Shown: positions 1-4,532 of the stretch, one piece after another | How positions within the stretch are numbered: the first letter of the stretch is position 1 | How the letters are laid out: each line of letters begins with the position of its first letter | Assembly (NCBI GenBank): GCA_007121575.1 | Contig: SKKJ01000222.1 | Location: forward strand, 1-8,502 | Reading direction: 5' to 3' | Length of the DNA stretch: 8,502 nt | Origin: Natronomonas sp. | Lineage (GTDB): Archaea; Halobacteriota; Halobacteria; Halobacteriales; Haloarculaceae | Position numbers and translations under genes: made by a program | Notes under the pieces: generated by a model | What the model saw: only the letters and a program-made list of their open reading frames with translations | Told to the model about the DNA's origin: nothing | Databases searched by the model: none

Positions 1-389
1 GCGACGCTCGGTCGATACGAGACGTAACACGGCTGGGCGACCGCGACCGTATCACCGGGATTTACGAGCGCTCGGAACGCGAGATCGATCGCTTCGCTCG
101 CTCCGGCCGTCACGAGGATTTCGTCCTCGGGATCGTACTCCAGGTTCCACCGACGAACGTCGCTCGCGATCGCTTCACGGAGCTCTCGCTTTCCGCGGTT
201 CGCTGTATATGATGTTTGTCCTCGCTCTAACGAGGTGATTGCGGCCTCTCGTGCGCCCCACGGTGCGGAGAAGTCCGGCTCGCCGACGCCGAGCGAGATG
301 ACATCGTCCATCTCCTCGGCGAGTTCGAAGAAGCGGCGAATGCCCGACGGTGGAACGTCGACGACGCGGTCAGACGGCTGCAACGTCAT
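1..389 (-). CDS. Class I/II PLP-dependent aminotransferase, N-terminal part (runs off the left edge)
   Basis: Translating the minus strand from the ATG at 389-387 gives 129 residues of a fold-type I aminotransferase (aspartate/aromatic aminotransferase group). Visible signatures are SLGVGEPDF at residues 32-40 (substrate-binding loop), YTANRGKRELREAI at 61-74, and TAGASEAIDLA at 94-104, the glycine/serine turn that holds the cofactor phosphate. A tyrosine-containing CYVSY follows at 121-125, where family members stack an aromatic residue on the PLP ring. The Schiff-base lysine and the C-terminal domain lie outside the window. The start codon overlaps the stop of the Lrp-type regulator gene by four bases (ATGA), so the two are almost certainly co-transcribed and translationally coupled. 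In Halobacterium salinarum the regulator LrpA1 is reported to control an aspartate transaminase gene, aspB3, so a similar pairing is plausible. The substrate cannot be told from the N-terminus; aspartate is inference. Confidence 0.9.
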   Translation of the reverse strand, partial: MTLQPSDRVVDVPPSGIRRFFELAEEMDDVISLGVGEPDFSAPWGAREAAITSLERGQTSYTANRGKRELREAIASDVRRWNLEYDPEDEILVTAGASEAIDLAFRALVNPGDTVAVAQPCYVSYRPSV

Positions 390-874
390 GGCGTGACCGA
401 GAGTCGATCGTCGTCGCTCGTGTCGTCGAAGCGATGTCCGGCCTCTTTGTACGTCTCCATGATGTAGTGTGTGACCGTCTGGGTAATTTCCGGTAGCGGC
501 GCCACTTTATCGCTGATAAAGCGCGATACCTCGCGCATGTTCTCGCCTTCGACTTCGAGCGAGAAGTCGTAATCGCCGGAGACGAGCCGAAGCCCCTGTA
601 CCTCACGGAAACCGGCGAGCCGCTTTGCGACGTCTCGATAACTGGTTTCGCGATCGAGGGTTACATTGAGCTCGACGTGCGCCCGGACGCGGTCACTGCC
701 GACGGCGTCCCAATCGACGACGGCGGTGTATCCCTGAATGACACCATCGGCTTCGAGCTGGGCGATCGTCTCCTCGACGGTCGCCTCGGAGAGACCGGTG
801 AGACGTGCGAGATCCGCCGTCGAATATCGGGCGTTCTCGCACAGTACATCCAACAGTTCGTCGGCGTGCTCCAT
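386..874 (-). CDS. Lrp/AsnC-family transcriptional regulator
   Basis: This is a 162-residue DNA-binding regulator of the feast/famine (Lrp/AsnC) family. Residues about 5-45 form the winged-HTH (ELLDVLCENARYSTADLARL, then TGLSEATVEETIAQLEADG). Residues about 64-145 form the RAM ligand-binding/oligomerisation domain, with the characteristic glycine turn SGDYDF at 99-104. A short acidic tail (DDTSDDD) ends the protein. The open frame extends upstream to 949, but the ATG at 874 is the better start: it begins the protein a few residues before helix 1, as is usual, and a box-A-like TTTTAG lies 24-29 bp before it, as for a leaderless transcript. The stop overlaps the aminotransferase start, so the neighbour is the likely target and the aminotransferase substrate or product a likely effector. 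Autoregulation is common in the family; the spacer before it is AT-rich and carries palindromes. Confidence 0.93.
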   Translation of the reverse strand: MEHADELLDVLCENARYSTADLARLTGLSEATVEETIAQLEADGVIQGYTAVVDWDAVGSDRVRAHVELNVTLDRETSYRDVAKRLAGFREVQGLRLVSGDYDFSLEVEGENMREVSRFISDKVAPLPEITQTVTHYIMETYKEAGHRFDDTSDDDRLSVTP

Positions 875-897
875 ACCGGATAGGACAGTAGCGCGGA

Positions 898-903
898 CTA
901 AAA
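898..903 (-). promoter_or_regulatory. Box A (TATA) of the Lrp-type regulator gene
   Basis: On the minus strand the hexamer reads TTTTAG within ACGTTTTAGTCC, 24-29 bp before the ATG at 874. This spacing predicts transcription starting at or very near the A of the start codon, hence a leaderless mRNA for the regulator-aminotransferase pair. Confidence 0.55.
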
Positions 904-940
904 CGTTGCGAGCCACAGTGGATACCCCACCGATTAAGGT

Positions 941-950
941 AATGATCATT
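941..950. promoter_or_regulatory. Perfect 10-bp palindrome AATGATCATT in the divergent spacer
   Basis: AATGATCATT is a perfect dyad in the AT-rich spacer between the divergently read regulator and small HTH gene. It lies about 40 bp upstream of the regulator's TATA box and about 50 bp upstream of the HTH gene's. CATAT motifs follow at 951-955, 963-967 and 983-987, the first two 12 bp apart. Lrp-family proteins often bind short AT-rich dyads, so this may be an operator for the regulator or for the HTH protein. The assignment is inference. Confidence 0.35.
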
Positions 951-1000
951 CATATGGATTGGCATATAAGGTCATGGGTTGACATATTATCTCTCGATAC

Positions 1001-1008
1001 TATTATTA
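1001..1008 (+). promoter_or_regulatory. Box A of the small HTH gene
   Basis: TATTATTA lies 24-31 bp before the ATG at 1032, which fits a leaderless transcript and supports that ATG rather than the upstream in-frame extension toward 738. Confidence 0.5.
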
Positions 1009-1031
1009 TCCATAGGAACATCACCCGATAT

Positions 1032-1214
1032 ATGAAGCAGCACGCGATGCAAACCGCGATGACGCTGTATGAGAACGGCACACTCGAGCTGCAGACGGCA
1101 GCCAATCAGGCCGGCGTTTCCGCAGAGCGGCTTCGCCGAGCCGTTCACAGGACCGGGGGTTCGGTCCAAACGGTGAGGAACCAATCCGAACGGCTTCGCG
1201 TCAGCGCCGATTGA
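1032..1214 (+). CDS. Small helix-turn-helix protein (60 aa), haloarchaeal type
   Basis: The predicted protein has 60 residues. Its N-terminal 45 residues (QTAMTLYENGTLELQTAANQ, then AGVSAERLRRAVHRTG) resemble small haloarchaeal helix-turn-helix proteins that begin with an ALTLY-x-x-GTL motif followed by an AA-x-x-AGVS turn. Helix one is about 5-13, the recognition segment about 28-42. The tail (SVQTVRNQSERLRVSAD) is polar and basic, not the acidic end I would expect in this group. The frame is open back to 738, but that part lies antisense to the regulator gene, and the box A at 1001-1008 points to the ATG at 1032. It is transcribed divergently from the Lrp-type gene across a 157-bp spacer. 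Its DNA target and role are unknown; a DNA-binding accessory regulator is inference. The family resemblance is from memory, not a search. Confidence 0.7.
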   Translation: MKQHAMQTAMTLYENGTLELQTAANQAGVSAERLRRAVHRTGGSVQTVRNQSERLRVSAD

Positions 1215-1321
1215 AACTGACCGCGGAAATTCCGATTCAACACCGGACGCAGAACGGATTCGGTCTTTACGCGAACACATCTGCACTGATTTTGGCTCTC
1301 GATTTCCCATTCCAAGAGGTT

Positions 1322-1358
1322 GTTGAGGAGATAATAACAGCCAAGCGGCTCCTCTAAC
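1322..1358. promoter_or_regulatory. Inverted repeat flanking the box A of the hydrolase gene
   Basis: GTTGAGGAG at 1322-1330 is the reverse complement of CTCCTC-AAC at 1349-1358, apart from one extra T at 1355. The 18-bp interval between the arms holds ATAATAA (1331-1337), the likely TATA box. A dyad enclosing the TATA element is a normal place for a repressor. The alternative is coincidence in a GAGG-rich stretch (GAGG also occurs at 1315-1318). Confidence 0.35.
1331..1337 (+). promoter_or_regulatory. Box A of the metallo-beta-lactamase-fold gene
   Basis: ATAATAA is the only AT-rich element close upstream of the gene. It lies 33-39 bp before the ATG at 1370, predicting a leader of roughly 8-10 nt, or 27-33 bp before the in-frame GTG at 1364, which would be nearly leaderless. 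The sequence alone does not settle which start is used. Confidence 0.45.
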
Positions 1359-1369
1359 TATCTGTGGGT

Positions 1370-1951
1370 ATGTCTACTGTACGGAACATCGCACAGGGTG
1401 TTCACTCGTTTACGAGCAACGCGTTTCTCGTCGACGGGGAACGAACCGTTCTCGTTGATGCCGGTAACGATTTCAATGCGGTCGAGCGAATCGAGGCTGC
1501 CACCGGAAGGCTCGATGCGATCGTGCTGACGCATACACATCCGGACCACATCGGCAACGTCGCATCGATCGTTAACGCGTTCGATGTCGACGTGTGGGGA
1601 TTCGACCCCGACCACGAACTCGTCGATCGCGCACTCGCGGACGGTGATCGCGTCGAAATCGGCGACAGCACGTTTCGGGCGCTTCATACGCCCGGTCATA
1701 AAAACGATCACCTCTGTTTGTACTCGCGATCGGCGAGCGCGCTCTTCGCGGGGGATCTGGTGTTCGCAAACGGCGGCTTTGGTCGGACCGATCTCCCTGA
1801 AGGCGATCGGTCGCTGCTCATCGAAAGCATCGACTATCTGCTCTCCGAAGTCGATGAATCGCTGTCTACGATGTATGTCGGTCACGGTCCGACCGTCGAT
1901 ACGAATCCGAGACATCACATCGAACTGGCATTGCAAGCCGCGAGATTCTGA
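1370..1951 (+). CDS. Metallo-beta-lactamase-fold hydrolase, glyoxalase-II-like
   Basis: This 193-residue protein is a compact, soluble MBL-fold hydrolase. It carries the full dinuclear metal set: HTHPDH at 55-60, H110 in HTPGH (106-110), D129 in AGDLVF (127-132), and H172 in YVGHGP (169-174). Residues 1-40 hold the family's opening strands (NAFLVDGERTVLVDAGND). Length and motif order fit the short glyoxalase-II-like/hydroxyacylglutathione-hydrolase-like group rather than the longer RNase J or beta-CASP proteins. No C-terminal substrate domain is present. Haloarchaea lack glutathione and use gamma-glutamylcysteine, so the substrate is likely another thioester or ester; this is unknown. An in-frame GTG at 1364 would add two residues (MG). 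A quinone-oxidoreductase-like gene follows in the same direction after 108 bp, so the pair could share a detoxification role, but the dyad-rich spacer makes one transcript uncertain. Confidence 0.9.
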   Translation: MSTVRNIAQGVHSFTSNAFLVDGERTVLVDAGNDFNAVERIEAATGRLDAIVLTHTHPDHIGNVASIVNAFDVDVWGFDPDHELVDRALADGDRVEIGDSTFRALHTPGHKNDHLCLYSRSASALFAGDLVFANGGFGRTDLPEGDRSLLIESIDYLLSEVDESLSTMYVGHGPTVDTNPRHHIELALQAARF

Positions 1952-2059
1952 CTTTTTCGAGCCACGGTTGTTGATCGTTTCGAACCGACGACACAACCGG
2001 CAAAACCGATCTAAAAGCGGTCGTTGATAAGGTGGCTCACCGAACGGACGTGGACGAAC
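1952..2059 (+). promoter_or_regulatory. Dyad-rich spacer between hydrolase and oxidoreductase genes
   Basis: A T5 tract (1953-1957) directly after the hydrolase stop could end its transcript. Beyond it lie overlapping inverted repeats: CGGTTGT (1965-1971) with ACAACCG (1993-1999); GATCGTTT (1973-1980) with AAACCGATC (2003-2011, one extra C); and GAGCCAC (1959-1965) with GTGGCTC (2032-2038). The first two interleave, so in RNA they could form a pseudoknot but not nested hairpins. The nearest TATA-like string for the downstream gene is TTGATAA (2023-2029), 31-37 bp before its ATG. Operator or terminator function is unproven. Confidence 0.3.
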
Positions 2060-3031
2060 ATGCGCGCACTGACGGTCACCGAACACGGTGACACGGACGT
2101 CCTTGAGCTGACCGAGCAAGACCGACCAGTCCCCGGTGAAGGGGAAGTCTGTATCGAAGTGAAAGCCGCCGGCGTCAACTTCGCTGACATCATGCAGCGA
2201 CGCGGCGAGTATCTCGGCGGTCCTGAGCCTCCATACACGCCCGGAATGGAGGTTGCCGGCGTCATCAGCGAAGTCGGGGAGGGTGTCGACCGGTCTGTCG
2301 GCGAAGCTGTCGTCGCCCTCGCTGCTTCCGGTGGATACGCCGAGTACACGGTCGTCGACGCCCGGAGTCTTCTCGAGATTCCCGGCGATTTATCGTTCGA
2401 GGCAGCGGCTGGATTCCCGATTCAGTGGTTAACCGCGCACAACTGCCTTCACGAGTGGGGCGAGCTAAGCGCGGGCGAGACGGTGCTGATCCACGCGGCG
2501 GCAGGAGGCGTCGGGAGTGCAGCGGTCCAGCTAGCCACCGAAGCTGATGCGACGGTCATCGCGACCGCATCAACACCAGAAAAGCTTTCTATGGCCGACG
2601 ATCTCGGTGCAGACTACGGTATCCGATACACCGAGGAAGATTTCGTCGACCGGGTCGAGGAGATCACCGATGGGGACGGCGTCGATCTCGTGCTCGATAG
2701 CGTCGGCGGCGAGACCAGTAATAAAAGCCTCTCCGCGCTCTCACCGTTCGGTCGAATGGTCTCGTACGGCGCGGCGTCTGGCGAGCCGGGTCGGCCGAAC
2801 ACCGTCGATCTCCTCTTCGGTAACAAACGCGTTATCGGTTACCACCTCGGCCGGGCGATCGGTGCGATGCCGACGAAAGTGATGGGCGCGGTGCCGAAAC
2901 TTACCGAACTCCTCGCATCCGGAACGCTTGAAATACAGCTCGGACGCCGCTTCGATCTCGAAGACGCTGCTGAGGCACACCGGTTTATCGAAAACCGAGA
3001 CTCGAGCGGAAAGGTCATTCTCATCCCGTAA
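2060..3031 (+). CDS. MDR-superfamily NAD(P)H:quinone oxidoreductase-like protein (zinc-independent)
   Basis: The 323-residue protein belongs to the medium-chain dehydrogenase/reductase superfamily, quinone oxidoreductase (QOR/zeta-crystallin) branch. The N-terminal GroES-like domain spans about 1-125, with AAGVNFADIMQRRGEY at 36-51. PGMEVAG at 61-67 replaces the GHE-x-x-G zinc motif of alcohol dehydrogenases, and the structural-zinc cysteines are absent, so it should need no zinc. The Rossmann domain spans about 130-260; its dinucleotide-binding motif is HAAAGGVGSAAVQLA at 145-159, followed by GADYGIRY at 183-190. The C-terminus ends SSGKVILIP, standard for the family. Expected chemistry is NAD(P)H-dependent reduction of quinones or activated double bonds in the cytoplasm; the substrate is unknown. 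The ATG at 2060 is chosen over upstream TTG/GTG codons because MRALTVTEHG is the usual family N-terminus. It is convergent with the methyltransferase gene, with a 15-nt gap. Confidence 0.92.
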   Translation: MRALTVTEHGDTDVLELTEQDRPVPGEGEVCIEVKAAGVNFADIMQRRGEYLGGPEPPYTPGMEVAGVISEVGEGVDRSVGEAVVALAASGGYAEYTVVDARSLLEIPGDLSFEAAAGFPIQWLTAHNCLHEWGELSAGETVLIHAAAGGVGSAAVQLATEADATVIATASTPEKLSMADDLGADYGIRYTEEDFVDRVEEITDGDGVDLVLDSVGGETSNKSLSALSPFGRMVSYGAASGEPGRPNTVDLLFGNKRVIGYHLGRAIGAMPTKVMGAVPKLTELLASGTLEIQLGRRFDLEDAAEAHRFIENRDSSGKVILIP

Positions 3032-3046
3032 CTGCTGCACTGACGT

Positions 3047-3607
3047 CTATCGCAACTTTCGAGCCCGACAGACGAACGTCTCGGTTCGGGACGTGGCGTG
3101 ATCGACGGTCAATCCGACTTTCGAAAGCGCCGTGATCGCATGACCCAGGCCATGGCGCTCACCCGGCATGGAGCCGCCCTCTCCGTCGCCGTATAGGTCC
3201 CAGTCGACGAAGACGACCCGTCCGCCCGGGGCGAGCACACGTTCTATCTCCGCCATCGCGTCTTCACCGGAGAACTCGTGGTACGTCATCGTACTGTACA
3301 CGCCGTCGAGTGAGCCGTCTTCGAACGGCATATCCGCGACCTCTGCAGTTACCGTCTCCACGTTTTCCGGGATCCCTTTTTCTTCGTACAGTTCGTGCAT
3401 CTCCGCTTGGAGATCGACGGCGTACACGCGCTCGACGCGTTCGGCGACGGGATTGGTATAAAAGCCAGTTCCGCTGCCGAGATCCGCCATCTCATCGCCC
3501 GGCTCCGGCGATAAAAGAGAAATTAGCTCCTCGCTCGAGCACCACCGGTATCGGCTCTCGTCTTCGAGCTTGTCAGCACGTTCCGGATCAAACGTATGAA
3601 ATCCCAT
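3047..3607 (-). CDS. Class I SAM-dependent methyltransferase (Methyltransf_11 type)
   Basis: The 186-residue protein is a minimal Rossmann-type methyltransferase. Motif I is MADLGSGTGFYT at 40-51; the acidic residue that binds the SAM ribose is D65 in VYAVDLQ (61-67). The adenine-contact region is ADMPFEDGSLDGVYS at 91-105, and motif III is IERVLAPGGRVVFVDW at 121-136. TMTYHEF at 107-113 and the unusual N-terminus GFHTFDPERADKLEDESRYR distinguish a haloarchaeal/archaeal subfamily with no known substrate. No RNA- or DNA-binding domain is attached, so a small molecule or a protein is possible. The ATG at 3607 has a good box A at 23-28 bp, so the gene is probably transcribed alone and leaderless, even though mptE lies 98 bp upstream on the same strand. 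Three 24-bp repeats precede its promoter, hinting at dedicated regulation. Confidence 0.9.
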   Translation of the reverse strand: MGFHTFDPERADKLEDESRYRWCSSEELISLLSPEPGDEMADLGSGTGFYTNPVAERVERVYAVDLQAEMHELYEEKGIPENVETVTAEVADMPFEDGSLDGVYSTMTYHEFSGEDAMAEIERVLAPGGRVVFVDWDLYGDGEGGSMPGERHGLGHAITALSKVGLTVDHATSRTETFVCRARKLR

Positions 3608-3629
3608 ATGGCGTCCACACCGCCCGTGA

Positions 3630-3635
3630 TATTAA
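3630..3635 (-). promoter_or_regulatory. Box A of the methyltransferase gene
   Basis: On the minus strand GTTAATATC contains TTAATA 23-28 bp before the ATG at 3607, consistent with a leaderless transcript. The first of three direct repeats begins two bases upstream of it, at 3637, where TFB contacts would be expected. Confidence 0.55.
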
Positions 3636-3636
3636 C

Positions 3637-3708
3637 GGTGGCCTTTGGAGCGACCGCTTCGGTGTATTTTGGACGGATCACTTCGGTGACCTTTGAATGG
3701 GTCACTCA
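3637..3708. repeat. Three tandem direct repeats, exact 24-bp period
   Basis: Units begin at 3637, 3661 and 3685. All three share GGTG-N3-TTTG at the same phase (GGTGGCCTTTGG, GGTGTATTTTGG, GGTGACCTTTGA). Units 1 and 2 match at about 17 of 24 positions, units 2 and 3 at about 16. On the minus strand, in which the methyltransferase gene reads, the core is YCAAA-N3-CACC. The array fills the space between the mptE stop codon (3706-3708) and the TATA box of the next gene. It is probably a tandem protein-binding array. The period is a multiple of three, so coding origin was considered: a minus-strand frame shows a loose 8-residue repeat, but only in an open frame starting with GTG at 3705 and ending inside the methyltransferase gene. 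Confidence 0.6.
3686..3705 (-). terminator. Possible hairpin directly after the mptE stop codon
   Basis: GTGACC and GGTCAC form a 6-bp stem with an 8-nt loop, starting at the base after the mptE stop codon. No T tract follows on the minus strand, so an intrinsic terminator is doubtful; it may instead be part of the third 24-bp repeat. Confidence 0.25.
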
Positions 3709-4389
3709 CCACGGCCGGCCGATGTTTTCTCGCCGACCATCGAGGATCGAAAAGCGCTCTTTGCGCCGTTCTTCGAGCCATCGAAGGAGTCGTTCGGCCC
3801 AGCGTAGCTTCTTGGCTTTTTCGGGGCCGACCGTTGGATCGTCGAATGCCCAGCCAGCGAAAACCAATCGATCGGCTCCACAGCGATCGGCTAAAAAGGC
3901 CGCGCGATCCCCGTCGGTGAATCCCCCTGTGTTGACCACTGGTGGGACCGGCCTCACTTGTGTCGTCGGGAGCACCGCATCGATCTCGAATGTCGGAACG
4001 TGCTGTTTCAGCAACTCAACGTTGTCTCCGTGCGCGTGAACGGCAACAGCAACGCCCCGTTGGGTGAGCGCCCGTGCGGTTTCGGGTGTTTTGTCCAAGT
4101 CCGTCACCATACAGTCGACCGTAATTCCGTTATCGAGACAGACTGCGGCCGCGTTTGAGGCCGCAACGACGTGATCTGCACGCCGGGCGATCTCAAGTTC
4201 TCTGGCAAGTGTCGGTGCGGCACCGCAGATCGCGACAGTCCCGGTGAGGTCGAAAGAATCGAGTTCGAGCGGCCGCTTTCCGGAGACCAGCGTCACGAGG
4301 CGATCTCTCGCGGACTCATCGCCGGCTCGGTCGTACCCGAAATCCTCGATGATCGCCTCATACACCGGATTCCATTCTTCATATAGCAT
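3706..4389 (-). CDS. mptE: 6-hydroxymethyl-7,8-dihydropterin pyrophosphokinase, MptE type (DUF115 family)
   Basis: The 227-residue protein matches the archaeal MptE/DUF115 family, which transfers pyrophosphate from ATP to 6-hydroxymethyl-7,8-dihydropterin and replaces bacterial FolK. Visible signatures: ICGAAPTLARELE at 54-66 (glycine-rich turn), VTDLDKTPE at 95-103, VHAHGDN at 117-123, NTGGFTDGDRAAFLA at 153-167, FAGWAFDD at 177-184, and the basic KAKKLRWAERLL at 191-202. Family members usually read TDLDG; here the last residue is K100. The ATG at 4389 is preferred to the in-frame GTG at 4395, which would add two residues. A FolP-like gene lies upstream on the same strand across a 140-bp spacer, consistent with consecutive steps of tetrahydrofolate/pterin synthesis. 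No TATA box is at the leaderless distance; the nearest strong one is about 100 bp upstream, predicting an unusually long structured leader. Enzyme identity is by motif recall. Confidence 0.85.
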   Translation of the reverse strand: MLYEEWNPVYEAIIEDFGYDRAGDESARDRLVTLVSGKRPLELDSFDLTGTVAICGAAPTLARELEIARRADHVVAASNAAAVCLDNGITVDCMVTDLDKTPETARALTQRGVAVAVHAHGDNVELLKQHVPTFEIDAVLPTTQVRPVPPVVNTGGFTDGDRAAFLADRCGADRLVFAGWAFDDPTVGPEKAKKLRWAERLLRWLEERRKERFSILDGRRENIGRPW

Positions 4390-4466
4390 AGCCACTACGA
4401 AGTGTAAAGATTGAACCCGAAGCGCACCAAGGTACCCCTACCCAGATGTGCCCTCCGGGCTTCCAA
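4390..4466 (-). promoter_or_regulatory. Candidate structured 5' leader of mptE or small RNA
   Basis: From the box A at 4489-4494 transcription should begin near 4464-4467, giving a leader of about 75 nt where most genes here appear leaderless. This leader opens with a hairpin at 4413-4463. The basal stem pairs 4463-4453 with 4413-4422 (ten pairs, one a G-U, one bulged G at 4460). After a 1x1 mismatch, GCAC (4451-4448) pairs with GUGC (4427-4424). An internal loop follows, then GGUA (4442-4439) pairs with UACC (4434-4431) round a GGGG loop. That is 18 pairs in 51 nt. It matches no riboswitch, tRNA or box C/D element I know. A regulatory leader or stable sRNA is inference. Confidence 0.45.
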
Positions 4467-4467
4467 G

Positions 4468-4480
4468 CGGGGATACCCCG
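4468..4480. promoter_or_regulatory. Dyad CGGGG-ATA-CCCCG between TATA and predicted start site
   Basis: Five-bp GC-rich arms around a 3-bp centre lie between the mptE box A (4489-4494) and the predicted transcription start (about 4465). A protein bound here would block initiation, so it is a reasonable repressor operator for mptE. If transcription started further upstream, it would instead form a small RNA hairpin. Confidence 0.35.
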
Positions 4481-4488
4481 GCCTCTGG

Positions 4489-4494
4489 CATAAG
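4489..4494 (-). promoter_or_regulatory. Box A of the mptE transcript
   Basis: On the minus strand AAAGCTTATGCC holds CTTATG with a purine-rich AGAAAG segment just upstream (BRE-like), a strong haloarchaeal box A context. It is about 95-105 bp before the mptE ATG, so it is too far for a leaderless mRNA. It is the best promoter candidate in the spacer; TCTTTACA at 4403-4410 is too close to the start codon. Confidence 0.5.
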
Positions 4495-4514
4495 CTTTCT
4501 TGTACAATAATACG

Positions 4515-4532
4515 TGTGTCATTCATGTGTCA
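4515..4532. repeat. Direct repeat TGTGTCA, two copies 11 bp apart
   Basis: TGTGTCA occurs at 4515-4521 and 4526-4532, on the same face of the helix and about 20-45 bp upstream of the mptE box A. The second copy includes the FolP-like stop codon (4530-4532). This could be an activator site for mptE; two 7-mers alone are weak evidence. Confidence 0.25.

Noticed and set aside
1224..1234. Palindrome CGGAAATTCCG just after the small HTH gene as a terminator
   Set aside because: Arms are only 5 bp with a 1-nt centre, which cannot form an RNA hairpin, and no T tract follows. It may be a chance dyad.
1358..2119. 253-codon minus-strand open frame antisense to the hydrolase
   Set aside because: No domain recognised and basic composition; the sense strand carries the complete metal-binding motif set of an MBL hydrolase.
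3523..3705. Minus-strand 60-codon open frame with a loose 8-residue repeat
   Set aside because: It begins with GTG, overlaps the methyltransferase start out of frame and has no box A. The periodicity follows from the DNA repeats.
3637..3708. CRISPR array
   Set aside because: Repeats are contiguous and degenerate with no unique spacers, only three units, and no cas genes nearby.
4403..4466. Box H/ACA guide RNA
   Set aside because: An ACA does occur (4403-4405), but it is about 7 nt beyond the hairpin base, and the internal loop is too small for a pseudouridylation pocket. No kink-turn was seen.
4411..4490. tRNA-like look: minus strand contains GGGTTCAATC, similar to a T-arm, in a GC-rich fold
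   Set aside because: No 7-bp acceptor stem, no 5-bp T stem around that loop and no D-arm box could be built on either strand. The best fold is one long hairpin.
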